From Crocinitomicaceae bacterium (GTDB lineage: Bacteria; Bacteroidota; Bacteroidia; Flavobacteriales_D; Crocinitomicaceae): a stretch of 33,902 nucleotides of DNA. Where the stretch lies: the NCBI GenBank assembly GCA_008017065.1, contig SSGT01000021.1, positions 1 through 33,902 of the forward strand, given 5' to 3'. Under the pieces are notes generated by a model. The model saw only the letters and a list, made by a program, of their open reading frames with translations, was not told where the DNA came from and did not search any database. Within the stretch, counting starts at the first letter, position 1; every line of letters begins with the position of its first letter. The position numbers and the translations under genes are program-made. Of the stretch, positions 18,056 to 28,301 are shown piece by piece.

Positions 18056-20556
18056 TTCCCAATCGAAATTAAATTTGCAAAAATGCGATATGCGCCCGGT
18101 ACTCCTGCTGGAAATTCACGAAACCAACTGTATCCGGTATAGATGTAATATCCTTTTCCGTATGGTGCCACCAACAATCCTCCCGATTTAGAAGTCTCGT
18201 TGGCATCATTGCACGCCAAAATCGGTGTAAAGGCAGCGTCCCACTGACCAGCAAAATACAACCCTCGTTCTTGCTCCCAACCTTTGAAATCATCCTGCGT
18301 AATTTTATTTGGATAATTTAAGACGGAATGATCTGGAGCTAGAAATTGAACTGCTGCGTTTTCCTCCGTTACGCGATCGCGAGAAAGTTGGATCGGAAAA
18401 GGTGCTAAACTGTCAACGACCAATTTGCCGTTCGTATTGTATTGAACAATCACTGTTCCTCCGTTTTTAATGTACTTAAAAATTTCCGTTTGCTTAAATT
18501 TCAGCGCATCGATCGTATTGTAAGCACGAATTCCAACGACCAACGCGTCGTACTTGGCAAGTAACTCGGCAGAAATTAACTCGGGTTTCAAAACCGTCAC
18601 TTTGTACCCAATTTGCTCCAAACTCGCCGGAATCACATCGCCCGCTCCTTCGATATAGGCAATGGACTCTCCCCGCTTCTGGATATCGAGTTTGACCAAT
18701 TTGGCTACCGCTGGCAATAAAACGGTCTGGAATGGAATGTGGCTGTAATTGATGGAAATACGTTTCTTGTCAAAGCGTTCACCACTCACTTGTGCAAACG
18801 GTACAATATTCCCTTCAGACGAAGTGGTCGGTGGTTGAACGGTAAATAAAAACGCTTGCTCCATTTCTTTTCGCGGAATACTGAATGCTTGCTCAGTTGG
18901 AGATATTTTCCATCCCGCAGGAACGTCCAAGGAAACAGTACCACTAACTTGGTTGGCAGCCGCTTTCACTCGCACTTTGACTTGTTTTGAGGCGGATGAA
19001 CTAAAAATAAAAACATCTTCTTCCATCTGCAATGTAACTTTCGGAACTACTTCAAAAGGCCGATATATTTCCCCAATTTCAGGGCTGTTTTCCTTGTACA
19101 CAATCGGTTGAAGATATGTAATATCAACGCCGTTAATTTTCAATGTAATTGCAACTGAATTGTAAACGGGAGTTAACGGAAGTCCGATCTTCTCTTGCTG
19201 ATCTACGGCATACATCCCCAAACTCCAGGGTTGATTCAGCCAGTATGCGGATGTATATTCAGCGTTTTCATCCAAGCGAATTGTATCCTTGAACTGCACA
19301 CGCAGGTTGTTTTTCAATACAGTCGACTCGCCTATCGCTTGGTTTGCACCAACTACTTGCATTTTTTCGAGTGAAATGGCAACCGAACTTCGAACAATCA
19401 CCTCCGAATTCAAGACCACGGTCGATCCGCGCGTTGCAAGATGTTCGGAAGAAGCAACTTCCAGAAAAAGTCCGGAACAAGCTGCGATAATTGCTTTTAT
19501 TTCTTCGGTCTTTATTGCTCTCCAATGTGCGTCTTCCAACCTCTGAATTAAGGCGTATGCTTTTACCAATGCAGGCACACTCGCCGCTGGATTTTTGAAA
19601 TCAAACTGCTTTTCGACTTGCCCTAAAATCTTGCCGATCGCCTCTCCTCCTTTCACCCGCGACCACGTCGTATTGATGCCCTCGAACAAATCTTGGTTGT
19701 TTTTGGGCAACGTTCCTTTCAATAATTCTAAATACTCAATTTCTTCGCCTCGCGCACCAGTGGTACCGAAACCTTGCGACTGATGTTTACTTCGACTCAA
19801 GGCTGAAATTTCACTATTTGACAATCCGGACGTTGGATCGAACACACCCGTTTTCAGTGAGATGTAGTTGGATTTATCGGCAGCATCAAATTTTTCTTGA
19901 CTCCCGAAAAACCACCACGACGTGTTGAAAAAGATACGTTTTGCCTGCCATACTTGCACATAATTCAATTGCGAGGCGTATCGGGTGTTATCGGCAGCCA
20001 AATCAAACGCTTCCAAACTTAGCATTGCAGATGCAGTATGGTGTCCGTGAGTTGTGCCCGGTGATCGATGATCAAATCGGTTGATGATCACATCCGGTTG
20101 AAATTTTCGAATCGCCCAAACGACATCCGCTAACACCTGTTCTTTGTCCCAAATTGACAATGTTTCGTCGGGAACTTTCGAAAAACCAAAATCATTTGCC
20201 CGCGTAAAAAGCTGTTCCCCACCGTCTACTTTTCGAGCTTGAACGAGTTCGTTGGTGCGGATGACACCCAACAATTCACGAATTTCTGCACCGATCAAAT
20301 TTTGCCCTCCGTCTCCACGCGTTAACGATAAATACGCAGTACGCGCATGTACGTGATTTGCAAAATGCGCGATCATTTTTGTGTTTTCATCATCTGGATG
20401 CGCTGCGACATACATCACCGAGCCCAAAAAATTTAACTTTTGAATGGATCTATAAATATCGGTAGAATTGGGTTTTGCAGGTTGTTGTGTCCAAGAAATC
20501 AACGGAAAAGCAGCTGCTAACACAACAAAAAATACATGGGAAAGTCGATCAAACAT
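18052..20556 (-). CDS. PIG-L/LmbE family deacetylase with large C-terminal extension
   Basis: SVMYVAAHPDDENTKMIAHFANHVHARTAYLSLTRGDGGQNLIG...LLGVIRTNELVQARKVDGGEQLFTRANDFGFSK; HRSPGTTHGHHTAS. Confidence 0.93.
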   Translation of the reverse strand: MFDRLSHVFFVVLAAAFPLISWTQQPAKPNSTDIYRSIQKLNFLGSVMYVAAHPDDENTKMIAHFANHVHARTAYLSLTRGDGGQNLIGAEIRELLGVIRTNELVQARKVDGGEQLFTRANDFGFSKVPDETLSIWDKEQVLADVVWAIRKFQPDVIINRFDHRSPGTTHGHHTASAMLSLEAFDLAADNTRYASQLNYVQVWQAKRIFFNTSWWFFGSQEKFDAADKSNYISLKTGVFDPTSGLSNSEISALSRSKHQSQGFGTTGARGEEIEYLELLKGTLPKNNQDLFEGINTTWSRVKGGEAIGKILGQVEKQFDFKNPAASVPALVKAYALIQRLEDAHWRAIKTEEIKAIIAACSGLFLEVASSEHLATRGSTVVLNSEVIVRSSVAISLEKMQVVGANQAIGESTVLKNNLRVQFKDTIRLDENAEYTSAYWLNQPWSLGMYAVDQQEKIGLPLTPVYNSVAITLKINGVDITYLQPIVYKENSPEIGEIYRPFEVVPKVTLQMEEDVFIFSSSASKQVKVRVKAAANQVSGTVSLDVPAGWKISPTEQAFSIPRKEMEQAFLFTVQPPTTSSEGNIVPFAQVSGERFDKKRISINYSHIPFQTVLLPAVAKLVKLDIQKRGESIAYIEGAGDVIPASLEQIGYKVTVLKPELISAELLAKYDALVVGIRAYNTIDALKFKQTEIFKYIKNGGTVIVQYNTNGKLVVDSLAPFPIQLSRDRVTEENAAVQFLAPDHSVLNYPNKITQDDFKGWEQERGLYFAGQWDAAFTPILACNDANETSKSGGLLVAPYGKGYYIYTGYSWFREFPAGVPGAYRIFANLISIGK

Positions 20557-20776
20557 AAATTAAAACGAATGGATGTTGAAACGTAAAAATACGGATTAAA
20601 ATCAAAGCGGTATCTCGGAAATCCGAAATTCAACTACTCAACACCTGATTGGGGGGATTGTTTAGCAGGTAATCAAGTTTGCTGTTTCCTGCGTTTATTG
20701 TTACGAACACAAAATCGGACAAGCTAAAAACAGACGTTAATTTGCGCTCCTTACTGCCAACTAAATTTTAAATGAG

Positions 20777-21352
20777 TTATTGCAAATGAAACGGCTTCTT
20801 GCGTTCATTTCCATTTTGTATCAATTCGTCTATTCGCTTTTGCTTGGTTTCCGGTCGTTTGGCAAGTAAAACCCAATGCAATATTGACTTTCGAACGGAT
20901 TTACTCAACCCTTCGAAAAACTCCATCGCCACCGGATTTTTGAGCAACACGACTTCTAGATCAGGTGGTACCGTCAGTGTCTCCACTTCGTCTAAACTCT
21001 CCCACGATCCATTTTGCTTCGCCCGTTCCACACAAGCGATACCCGCGGGAGCCATTAATCCAGCTTCGAGCAGCACCTGTATCTTCTCCTTGTTGATTTT
21101 TGACCACGTCCCCTTCGGTTTTCGAGGTCCGTAAAACTGAATAAATCGATCGGCATCGATTGTCTTTCGAACACTGTCTATCCATCCAAAACACAATGCA
21201 ACATCCACTGCATCTGTCCATGAAAGTGTCGGACCAGCCGACTTCTTTTTGTGGCAAATCAACCAAACTCCCTGTTTTGTGAGGTGATTCTCCATCAACC
21301 AAGATCTCCAATCGTCCTTGCTCGTCGGACAAAATTCACCAACAACTTTCAT
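20777..21352 (-). CDS. YdeI/OmpD-associated family protein
   Basis: SKDDWRSWLMENHLTKQGVWLICHKKKSAGPTLSWTDAVDVALCFGWIDSVRKTIDADRFIQFYGPRKPKGTWSKINKEK typical of this family. Confidence 0.85.
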   Translation of the reverse strand: MKVVGEFCPTSKDDWRSWLMENHLTKQGVWLICHKKKSAGPTLSWTDAVDVALCFGWIDSVRKTIDADRFIQFYGPRKPKGTWSKINKEKIQVLLEAGLMAPAGIACVERAKQNGSWESLDEVETLTVPPDLEVVLLKNPVAMEFFEGLSKSVRKSILHWVLLAKRPETKQKRIDELIQNGNERKKPFHLQ

Positions 21353-21356
21353 TCAA

Positions 21357-22433
21357 TTATGCCTCGAATTTCTTTCCATCCTTGAAAACAAGAAATGATT
21401 TGTTGAATAGTTCAACCAATACCAAATTCCCATAAATTGCATAAATCGCATCGGGTTGATTGGTAAGTTCTGTCAATTTTCCATTCATGAACACACTTAC
21501 TCCACCCATCAAATTTCGAAACGCAAAAACGTTGTTTTTCAGCTGATAATCTTTCGGCATGTAAGTTGTCAATCGTGTTTTTTCGCCGTTGCTAAATGTG
21601 TAAACCATGGTATTTTCGCCCCACACAACGATGTCGTCTTTTACTTCCCAAAACGAAGCCGAAAAATTGGTCAACGCTGTTTTTGTACCATCCTTGTAAT
21701 GCCACAAATTGCCGTTCAAATCCTCATACACGGCAAATCCTCGTCCCGACTTGTAGCTTTTGACGAAGAACGTTTCAACATCCAGAAACTCGCCGTTCTC
21801 AAAAATGGCAAACGTACGGTGTGTCGGATCGTTAAAGGTCAGCATATCAGTTCCCGCATTAAACGTAATCCCTTGCATCCAAACGCCCAAGTCATATATT
21901 TTACCGCGCCAAAAAACTTTGTAAAAATCGCCATTATCTCGAAACGCGATGATATTATCACCGATCACTTCCGGCATGTACAATTCGCCGGTAACTTGAT
22001 ACAACGGATACACATTTCCCTGATAAACTGCATTTACCGTGTTGAAACGTGTATCTTCAAATACGATCAAACTGTCGGAAACAGCGTAATTTCGGCCAAA
22101 TGTCGTCAGCAGCTTTTTTTCTCCTTTATCCAAGTAAAAAATCCCGGGACCGATGTTCCAAGCAAGCTGAAAATCCGACATTTTGTATTCGACATTCATG
22201 TTGGTAAGTGCAATTTTATTTTCGCCATCGTACACTTTAAAATCTCCGCGATTATCAATGTATGCGACTAAATTGTCACCCGCTTGAAATGATTGAATTC
22301 GCTGAAACTCGATTTGCCGAAAATTATTCATGTAAAAAGTTCGAAAATACCCATTGAAATCGACAAACGGAGCAATCTGCGCTTGCGACGAAGCGGTAAT
22401 TATCAGCAGGAATAAACAAATTATCAAGCGCAT
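21357..22433 (-). CDS. Hypothetical secreted protein, possible beta-propeller (track start 22484; Met at 22433 begins the signal peptide)
   Basis: MRLIICLFLLIITASSQAQ signal; recurring short beta motifs (..FENGEFLD.., ..FSNGEKTRLT.., ..FMNGKLTELT.., ..FKDGKKFEA). Confidence 0.65.
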   Translation of the reverse strand: MRLIICLFLLIITASSQAQIAPFVDFNGYFRTFYMNNFRQIEFQRIQSFQAGDNLVAYIDNRGDFKVYDGENKIALTNMNVEYKMSDFQLAWNIGPGIFYLDKGEKKLLTTFGRNYAVSDSLIVFEDTRFNTVNAVYQGNVYPLYQVTGELYMPEVIGDNIIAFRDNGDFYKVFWRGKIYDLGVWMQGITFNAGTDMLTFNDPTHRTFAIFENGEFLDVETFFVKSYKSGRGFAVYEDLNGNLWHYKDGTKTALTNFSASFWEVKDDIVVWGENTMVYTFSNGEKTRLTTYMPKDYQLKNNVFAFRNLMGGVSVFMNGKLTELTNQPDAIYAIYGNLVLVELFNKSFLVFKDGKKFEA

Positions 22434-22623
22434 AAAATGGAATTGTAAATTATCAGACTTTAAAAATAGCAAAAAACTCGCCATAAATCCACGACGGAAG
22501 AAACTGACGATGCGTTTTGTTTTATTTTCAATTCGGCCCTCTTACGGAGTTGATGTGAGCGTGCTCCTTTAATCCTTGGATTTCGATCTTTCATCCCAAT
22601 GAATAGCCTATAATCATTTTGCG

Positions 22624-22631
22624 TATATTTG
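22624..22631 (+). promoter_or_regulatory. Putative -7 element TATATTTG
   Basis: Exact TAnnTTTG match 51 bp upstream of the M16 gene ATG. Confidence 0.45.
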
Positions 22632-22681
22632 TTTCAAATAAAAATTGAACTTTGTTCTGAATATAAATCAATCAAATAAAC

Positions 22682-24148
22682 ATGAAAAAACAACTTTTTG
22701 CCATCGCAGCACTTGTCATCACAGGCAATGTCTGGTCTCAGCGCAAAATTGAGTATGTAGAATATGATTTACCAAACGGTATTCACGTTATTCTACATGA
22801 AGAACACGCTACTCCAATTGTTGCAGTTTCCATCATGTACCACGTAGGTTCAAAAAATGAAATCCCAACGAGAACAGGATTTGCACACTTTTTCGAACAT
22901 TTGTTATTCGAGGGCTCTACAAACATCGGACGAGGTGAGTACAGTGAACTTGTTGAGAAAAACGGTGGTGCATTGAACGCAAATACTTCGCAAGACCGCA
23001 CGTATTATTACGAACTACTTCCTTCCAACCAATTGGAATTGGGATTGTGGTTAGAAAGTGAGCGTTTGTTGCATGCAAAAGTTGATAACACAGGAATTGA
23101 AACACAACGCCAAGTTGTCAAAGAAGAAAAAAGACAACGCGTCGACAACCAACCGTACGCATCCTTCTTGACTGAAATGTTTGTGCGCATGTATCAAAAA
23201 CACCCTTACCGTTGGCAGCCAATTGGTAGCATGGAACATTTGGATGCTGCCCAAGAGGAAGATTATATAAACTTTTACAAGACGTTTTACGTACCTTCGA
23301 ATACCGTTTTATCGATCGCTGGCGACATCAACATCGAGCAAACCAAAAAATGGATTGAAAAATACTACGGAAGTATTCCAAAAGGACAAGCAATCAATTT
23401 GTTTCGCGATTTCGAAAACCTTTCGGATGAAGCGTTTTTGAAAGCGTATGGAGTTGAAAAATCAAAATTTGATGCAAAAAACTTCATGGGTTCAAAAAAT
23501 CCTGAAGCGGTTAAATTGATCAAAAAATACGAGTCCACACCAACGATCATCCCACGACCTGCGCGCGACGAGCCTGCGTTCAAAGGTGTAGTAACCGACA
23601 CGATCTATGACAACATCGAGTTACCTGCGGTATTCATTGGCTACAGAATTCCGGAGCAAACACACCCAGATGCTTATGCACTTGATATGTTGAACACGAT
23701 TTTATCGGGAGGAACAAGTTCACGCATGAACAAAAATATCGTTGAGAAAAAACAATTGGCAATTGCTGCGTTTTCGTTTGCGTTTCCATTGGAAGATCCA
23801 GGACTCGGGCTTGTAGCTGCGATCGGATCGGCAGGTGTTGAATTAGCGACCTTGCAAGCTGCTCTTGACGAAGAAGTGAAAGCAATTCAGAATGAATTAA
23901 TCTCTCAAGAAGAGTTCGAAAAACTGCGAAACACGAAAGAAAATGACATTATTTCGGCTAACAGTTCTGTGGCTGGAATTGCAGAAAACCTGGCTCAAAA
24001 CCGCATGTACATGGGCAACACTGCTTTGATCAATAGCGAATTAGCAAAATACATGGCCGTGACGCGCGAAGATATCCAACGCGTTGCGAAACTTTACTTT
24101 ACACAAAGTGACCGTGTGATTTTGTACTACTTACCCAAAGCGAAATAA
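22682..24148 (+). CDS. M16 family zinc peptidase, secreted (catalytic subunit type)
   Basis: Signal peptide MKKQLFAIAALVITGNVWSQ; HxxEH in GFAHFFEHLLFEGS. Confidence 0.93.
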   Translation: MKKQLFAIAALVITGNVWSQRKIEYVEYDLPNGIHVILHEEHATPIVAVSIMYHVGSKNEIPTRTGFAHFFEHLLFEGSTNIGRGEYSELVEKNGGALNANTSQDRTYYYELLPSNQLELGLWLESERLLHAKVDNTGIETQRQVVKEEKRQRVDNQPYASFLTEMFVRMYQKHPYRWQPIGSMEHLDAAQEEDYINFYKTFYVPSNTVLSIAGDINIEQTKKWIEKYYGSIPKGQAINLFRDFENLSDEAFLKAYGVEKSKFDAKNFMGSKNPEAVKLIKKYESTPTIIPRPARDEPAFKGVVTDTIYDNIELPAVFIGYRIPEQTHPDAYALDMLNTILSGGTSSRMNKNIVEKKQLAIAAFSFAFPLEDPGLGLVAAIGSAGVELATLQAALDEEVKAIQNELISQEEFEKLRNTKENDIISANSSVAGIAENLAQNRMYMGNTALINSELAKYMAVTREDIQRVAKLYFTQSDRVILYYLPKAK

Positions 24149-24162
24149 TTGATTCGAATTCG

Positions 24163-24179
24163 GTTGGAAATTTTCCAAC
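24163..24179. repeat. Inverted repeat GTTGGAAA-T-TTTCCAAC between the two M16 genes
   Basis: Perfect 8-1-8 palindrome in a 58-bp gap. Confidence 0.6.
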
Positions 24180-24206
24180 GTTTACATTCAAAAAAATTGA
24201 AACAAA

Positions 24207-26294
24207 ATGAAAAAAATAATTTTATCTGGTGCACTGATTTTGATGGCGACAGCGAGTTTTGGTCAATTAGACCGCTCTGTTCGTCCGCAAGCAGCAACGC
24301 CACCAACAATTAATATCAAAGATTCGGAGGTATTTAAAACAGCCAATGGCATCACTGTAATCCTATCCGAAAATCACAAATTACCGAAAGTTTCCATCCG
24401 ATTGGTCATGGGATCAGATCCATTTTTAGAAGGACCAAAAGCAGGACTTTCAGCAGTTGCCGGACAATTAATCATGTCGGGTACAACGAACCGAACGAAA
24501 GACAAATTGGATTCGGAAGTGGATTACATCGGTGCAACGTTGACAGCTGATGGTAATTCAATGTTCTTATCTTGCTTGACAAAGCACATCGACAAAGGCT
24601 TAGGACTAATGACCGACGTGTTGTACAATGCAAATTTTCCAGAATCAGAATTCAACCGCATCATCAAACAAAATGAATCTGGCTTGCTCTCGGCAAAATC
24701 AAATCCAGATCAAATGGCTGACAATGCGGAACGCAAGGCAAATTTCCCAGCAGGACATCCGTACGGTGAAATTATGACCGAAGCAACATTGGCTGCCATC
24801 AAGAAAGCGGACGTCGAAGCATACTTCAAAAAAATGTTTACGCCCGATGGAAGCTACTTGGTAATCGTTGGAGATGTAACCAAAGAACAAGCAACTAAAA
24901 TGGTTGACCAATACTTTGCTTCGTGGAAAGGCGGTCCTGTTTTCAAGTCAGATTACGGACAAGGTCAATTCAACAAAGGAAACCGCGTCATTTTTGTCAA
25001 AAAACCAGGCGCAGTTCAATCCAAAGTTTCCATCTCGTTTCCAGTAAAAATGAAACCAGGAGAAATGAATCAAATTCCACTTACGGTTACCAACGGAATT
25101 CTTGGAGGTGGAGGTTTTGGAACACGTTTGATGCAAAACTTACGTGAAGACAAAGCCTACACGTATGGATGCTATTCTGCGTTGGACATTACCGACAATG
25201 GAAGCTGGTTTTCAGCAGCAGGTAACTTCCGAAACGACGTAACAGACAGCGCGATTGTTCAAATTCTGAAAGAAATTGAAGGAATTGGAAATGCGTATGT
25301 GAAAGATTCTGAATTGAGTTTGACGAAATCAGCAATGGCTGGAAATTTTGCACGTTCGCTAGAGAGTCCGCAAACAATCGCTCGATTTGCATTGAATATC
25401 ATCCAAAACAACTTGCCAAAAGATTACTACCAAACATACTTGAAACGCCTAGAAGGAGTTGACAAAGATGCGGTTCTTGAAATGGCTCAAACATTCTTCA
25501 CAGCAAAAAACTGCAACATTGTGGTGGTTGGAAATGAAGAGATTTTGGAGAAATTGAAAGTATTTGATGCGGATGGAAAAATTGAAATGTTTGACGCTTT
25601 CGGAAACGAAGTAAAAGAAATGAAAAAAGCAGATATTTCGAAAGAACAATTGATTGAAAAATACATTTATGCAGCGACTGCGACTACTTCGATGAAAGCG
25701 GCTACTAAAAAGATCAAAAAAATCAAATCGCTCAAACAAGTGATCGAACTATCAAACCCACAATTTCCAGCTCCGTTGTTGATGACAAGCTACTTCGTTG
25801 CACCCAACAAAGAAGCTATGAAAATGGAAATGCAAGGAATGATGATTCAAAAAGAATGGTTTGATGGTACAAAAGGTGCATCTTCCAACATGCAAACGGG
25901 TAAAAAAGACTTGACGGCAGAAGAAATCGCTAAAAAGCAAAAAAATGCAGGTTTATTTCCAGAGTTGACCTATGCAACATCCGGTGTAAAAACGGAATTG
26001 ATGGGAATTGAAAACCAAAACGGTGTAGATGTGTACGTACTGAAAATCGTGGACGGAGACAACCAATCATTTGACTACTTCGACGTAAAAACGTTCCAAA
26101 AAGTAAAATCGGTTTCGATCCAAAAACAAGGAGACGATGTCGTAGAAGTAACGCGAACTTATGGCGATTACAAAGATGTAAGCGGTATCCAAGTTGCTCA
26201 CAAAACCTCATTGATGTTGGGAGAAATGGGCTTGGAAGGAAAAGTTACGACCGTAGAAGTAAACGGAAAAATTGAAGAAACCGTTTTCCAATAG
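24207..26294 (+). CDS. M16-like non-catalytic subunit with ~200-aa C-terminal extension, secreted
   Basis: Signal peptide MKKIILSGALILMATASFGQ; LREDKAYTYG signature without HxxEH; long extra C-terminal region. Confidence 0.88.
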   Translation: MKKIILSGALILMATASFGQLDRSVRPQAATPPTINIKDSEVFKTANGITVILSENHKLPKVSIRLVMGSDPFLEGPKAGLSAVAGQLIMSGTTNRTKDKLDSEVDYIGATLTADGNSMFLSCLTKHIDKGLGLMTDVLYNANFPESEFNRIIKQNESGLLSAKSNPDQMADNAERKANFPAGHPYGEIMTEATLAAIKKADVEAYFKKMFTPDGSYLVIVGDVTKEQATKMVDQYFASWKGGPVFKSDYGQGQFNKGNRVIFVKKPGAVQSKVSISFPVKMKPGEMNQIPLTVTNGILGGGGFGTRLMQNLREDKAYTYGCYSALDITDNGSWFSAAGNFRNDVTDSAIVQILKEIEGIGNAYVKDSELSLTKSAMAGNFARSLESPQTIARFALNIIQNNLPKDYYQTYLKRLEGVDKDAVLEMAQTFFTAKNCNIVVVGNEEILEKLKVFDADGKIEMFDAFGNEVKEMKKADISKEQLIEKYIYAATATTSMKAATKKIKKIKSLKQVIELSNPQFPAPLLMTSYFVAPNKEAMKMEMQGMMIQKEWFDGTKGASSNMQTGKKDLTAEEIAKKQKNAGLFPELTYATSGVKTELMGIENQNGVDVYVLKIVDGDNQSFDYFDVKTFQKVKSVSIQKQGDDVVEVTRTYGDYKDVSGIQVAHKTSLMLGEMGLEGKVTTVEVNGKIEETVFQ

Positions 26295-26321
26295 CACAAT
26301 AAAAACAAAAATACCCCTATC

Positions 26322-26355
26322 AAATCCCGTGTCGCTGTGGCACGGGATTTTTTTT
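26322..26355 (+). terminator. Intrinsic terminator
   Basis: AAATCCCGTG-tcgctgtgg-CACGGGATTT followed by T-tract. Confidence 0.88.
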
Positions 26356-26396
26356 GAATACAACAGAATAAACGAACTACAAAAAGGGACGTCAGT

Positions 26397-26431
26397 TAAC
26401 CGCGGTTATCTGTTTCCTTTTTTTATTTTTG
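26397..26431 (+). promoter_or_regulatory. Palindrome TAACCGCGGTTA (26397-26408) upstream of -7 element TATTTTTG (26424-26431)
   Basis: Perfect 12-bp palindrome 15 bp upstream of an exact TAnnTTTG; ATG at 26448. Confidence 0.55.
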
Positions 26432-26447
26432 CAAAAAAATTAGAACT

Positions 26448-27221
26448 ATGTCAGAAGCTATTAATCAAGGACACGTCACTTATACAATCAACGAAATCGG
26501 TATTGCAACGATTGAGTTTGGACACCCGATGAGCAATTCGTTGCCGGGAAAAATACTTCAAAAATTAGCCGACACCATTACCGAATTAGGAAGCAATCAG
26601 GAAGCGAAAGTACTTGTTTTACGCTCAGCTGGAGAAAAAGCCTTTTGCGCAGGTGCAAGCTTTGATGAATTGATTTCGATTCAAGATTTAGAAACTGGAA
26701 AAAAATTCTTCTCTGGTTTTGCAAATGTGATCAACGCTTGTCGTAAATGTCCGAAACTAATCATCGGGCGCGTGCAAGGAAAAGCAGTTGGCGGAGGAGT
26801 TGGAATGGCTTCTGCAGTTGACTACTGTTTTGCGACAACCAATGCGGATGTCAAACTATCCGAATTAGCCGTTGGGATTGGACCATTTGTGGTAGGACCT
26901 GCGGTCGAGCGCAAGATGGGTACAGCTGCAATGAGTCAATTGGCGATCAATGCCACTGAATGGCAAACCGCTGAATGGGCGGCCAACAAAGGATTGTATG
27001 CCGATGTTTTTGAAACCGCAGAAGAAATGGACCAAGCGATTGAGAAACTAGCAACCACCCTTTCTACGTCAAATCCAGAGGCCATGTCGATGCTGAAATC
27101 TATTTTTTGGCAAGGGACCGAGAATTGGGATACCTTATTGGCAGAACGCGCAGGAATGAGCGGGAAATTAGTATTGTCTGATTTTACCGTCAATGCGATC
27201 AACAAGTTTAAAACCAAATAG
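26448..27221 (+). CDS. Enoyl-CoA hydratase/isomerase family protein
   Basis: VLVLRSAGEKAFCAGASFDEL...IIGRVQGKAVGGGVGMASAVDYCFATTNADVKLSELAVGIGPFVVGPA. Confidence 0.92.
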   Translation: MSEAINQGHVTYTINEIGIATIEFGHPMSNSLPGKILQKLADTITELGSNQEAKVLVLRSAGEKAFCAGASFDELISIQDLETGKKFFSGFANVINACRKCPKLIIGRVQGKAVGGGVGMASAVDYCFATTNADVKLSELAVGIGPFVVGPAVERKMGTAAMSQLAINATEWQTAEWAANKGLYADVFETAEEMDQAIEKLATTLSTSNPEAMSMLKSIFWQGTENWDTLLAERAGMSGKLVLSDFTVNAINKFKTK

Positions 27222-27260
27222 GAAATTTTCATTGAAAGGCATTGAATCGAATTACGTTCA

Positions 27261-28238
27261 ATGCCTTTACACAAGTACCAATTTCCGATGAGAGATTTTT
27301 TGTACCTCGCTCCGCTGCAAAGCTTTACGGACCACCACTTTCGGAACGCATTCCAGCAAGTATTGGGCGATGTAGATCGATTTTATGCGCCGTACTTGAA
27401 AATGTCAAACGACGGAACGATTAAATCAGGACCAAAAATCGACATACTTCCAGCAAACAATCCTTTTGAAACGGTTGTGCCACAAGTAATGGCTTGCAAC
27501 ACTGCCGACTTTTTGCTAATGGCAGATTACATTACTGACTTGGGCTACACCGAAATCAATTGGAATTTGGGTTGCCCCTATCCGATGGTAGCAAAACGCG
27601 ACTTGGGCTCCGGAATTTTAGACAAGCCCGAAAAAATCATTCAAATCATCGAAACAGTGCTTCCCAATATGAACTTGAAATTGGGAATCAAAATGCGGAT
27701 GGGATATGAATCGACCGAAGACATCCTTACCCTGCTGCCCCAACTAAATGCCTACCCATTGACCGAGATCATCGTACACGCACGCTACGGGAAACAACTG
27801 TACACCGGAAGTTGCGACCACGATCGCTTTGAAGAGATTATCCCGCTGTGTAAACACCGATTGGTCTACAATGGCGACATCGAAACGGTACAAGATTTTC
27901 AAACACTCAAAAAACGTTTTCCAACAATAACGGATTGGATGATTGGTCGCGGTGCGATTGCAAATCCATTTTTGTTTGAAATGATTCAGGAAAACAGTCC
28001 CGAATTTCCAATGGATTGGCAAACGGTATTCGGTGAATTTCTTGCGTTGTTGTTGGATAGTCACCTACAAGCAAGTTCAAACGATGGAAACACGCTTTTG
28101 AAGATGAAACATTATTGGGAATATTTCGCAACGGGGATTGAAGATGGGAGTTTTCACTACAAGCGATTCAAAAAAATAAAAACAATTGCAGCCTACCAAA
28201 ATTTTATAAGCGAATTTTCAGAGATCGAAGCAGAATAA
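27261..28238 (+). CDS. tRNA-dihydrouridine synthase family protein (start could be 27288, MRDFLYLAPLQS)
   Basis: LAPLQSFTDHHFR; EINWNLGCPYPMVAKRDLGSGIL; LGIKMRMGYES; EIIVHARYGKQLYTG; VYNGDIET; MIGRGAIANPFLF. Confidence 0.92.
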   Translation: MPLHKYQFPMRDFLYLAPLQSFTDHHFRNAFQQVLGDVDRFYAPYLKMSNDGTIKSGPKIDILPANNPFETVVPQVMACNTADFLLMADYITDLGYTEINWNLGCPYPMVAKRDLGSGILDKPEKIIQIIETVLPNMNLKLGIKMRMGYESTEDILTLLPQLNAYPLTEIIVHARYGKQLYTGSCDHDRFEEIIPLCKHRLVYNGDIETVQDFQTLKKRFPTITDWMIGRGAIANPFLFEMIQENSPEFPMDWQTVFGEFLALLLDSHLQASSNDGNTLLKMKHYWEYFATGIEDGSFHYKRFKKIKTIAAYQNFISEFSEIEAE

Positions 28239-28270
28239 TTCAGAATAAATGGAATTATTTCAAAATTCGT

Positions 28271-28301
28271 TTGTTAATAAAATGTTTAAGTTATATCTTT
28301 G
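28271..28301 (+). promoter_or_regulatory. Bacteroidota-type promoter TTG-N20-TATCTTTG for the rplM operon
   Basis: TTG 28271-28273 and TATCTTTG 28294-28301; matches the TTG-N(17-23)-TAnnTTTG consensus. Confidence 0.8.

Noticed and set aside
21456-22271. 271-aa plus-strand ORF
   Set aside because: Antisense to a minus-strand gene with signal peptide and coherent repeats; its translation shows no recognisable domain and is Cys/His/Phe-rich, typical of a shadow ORF.
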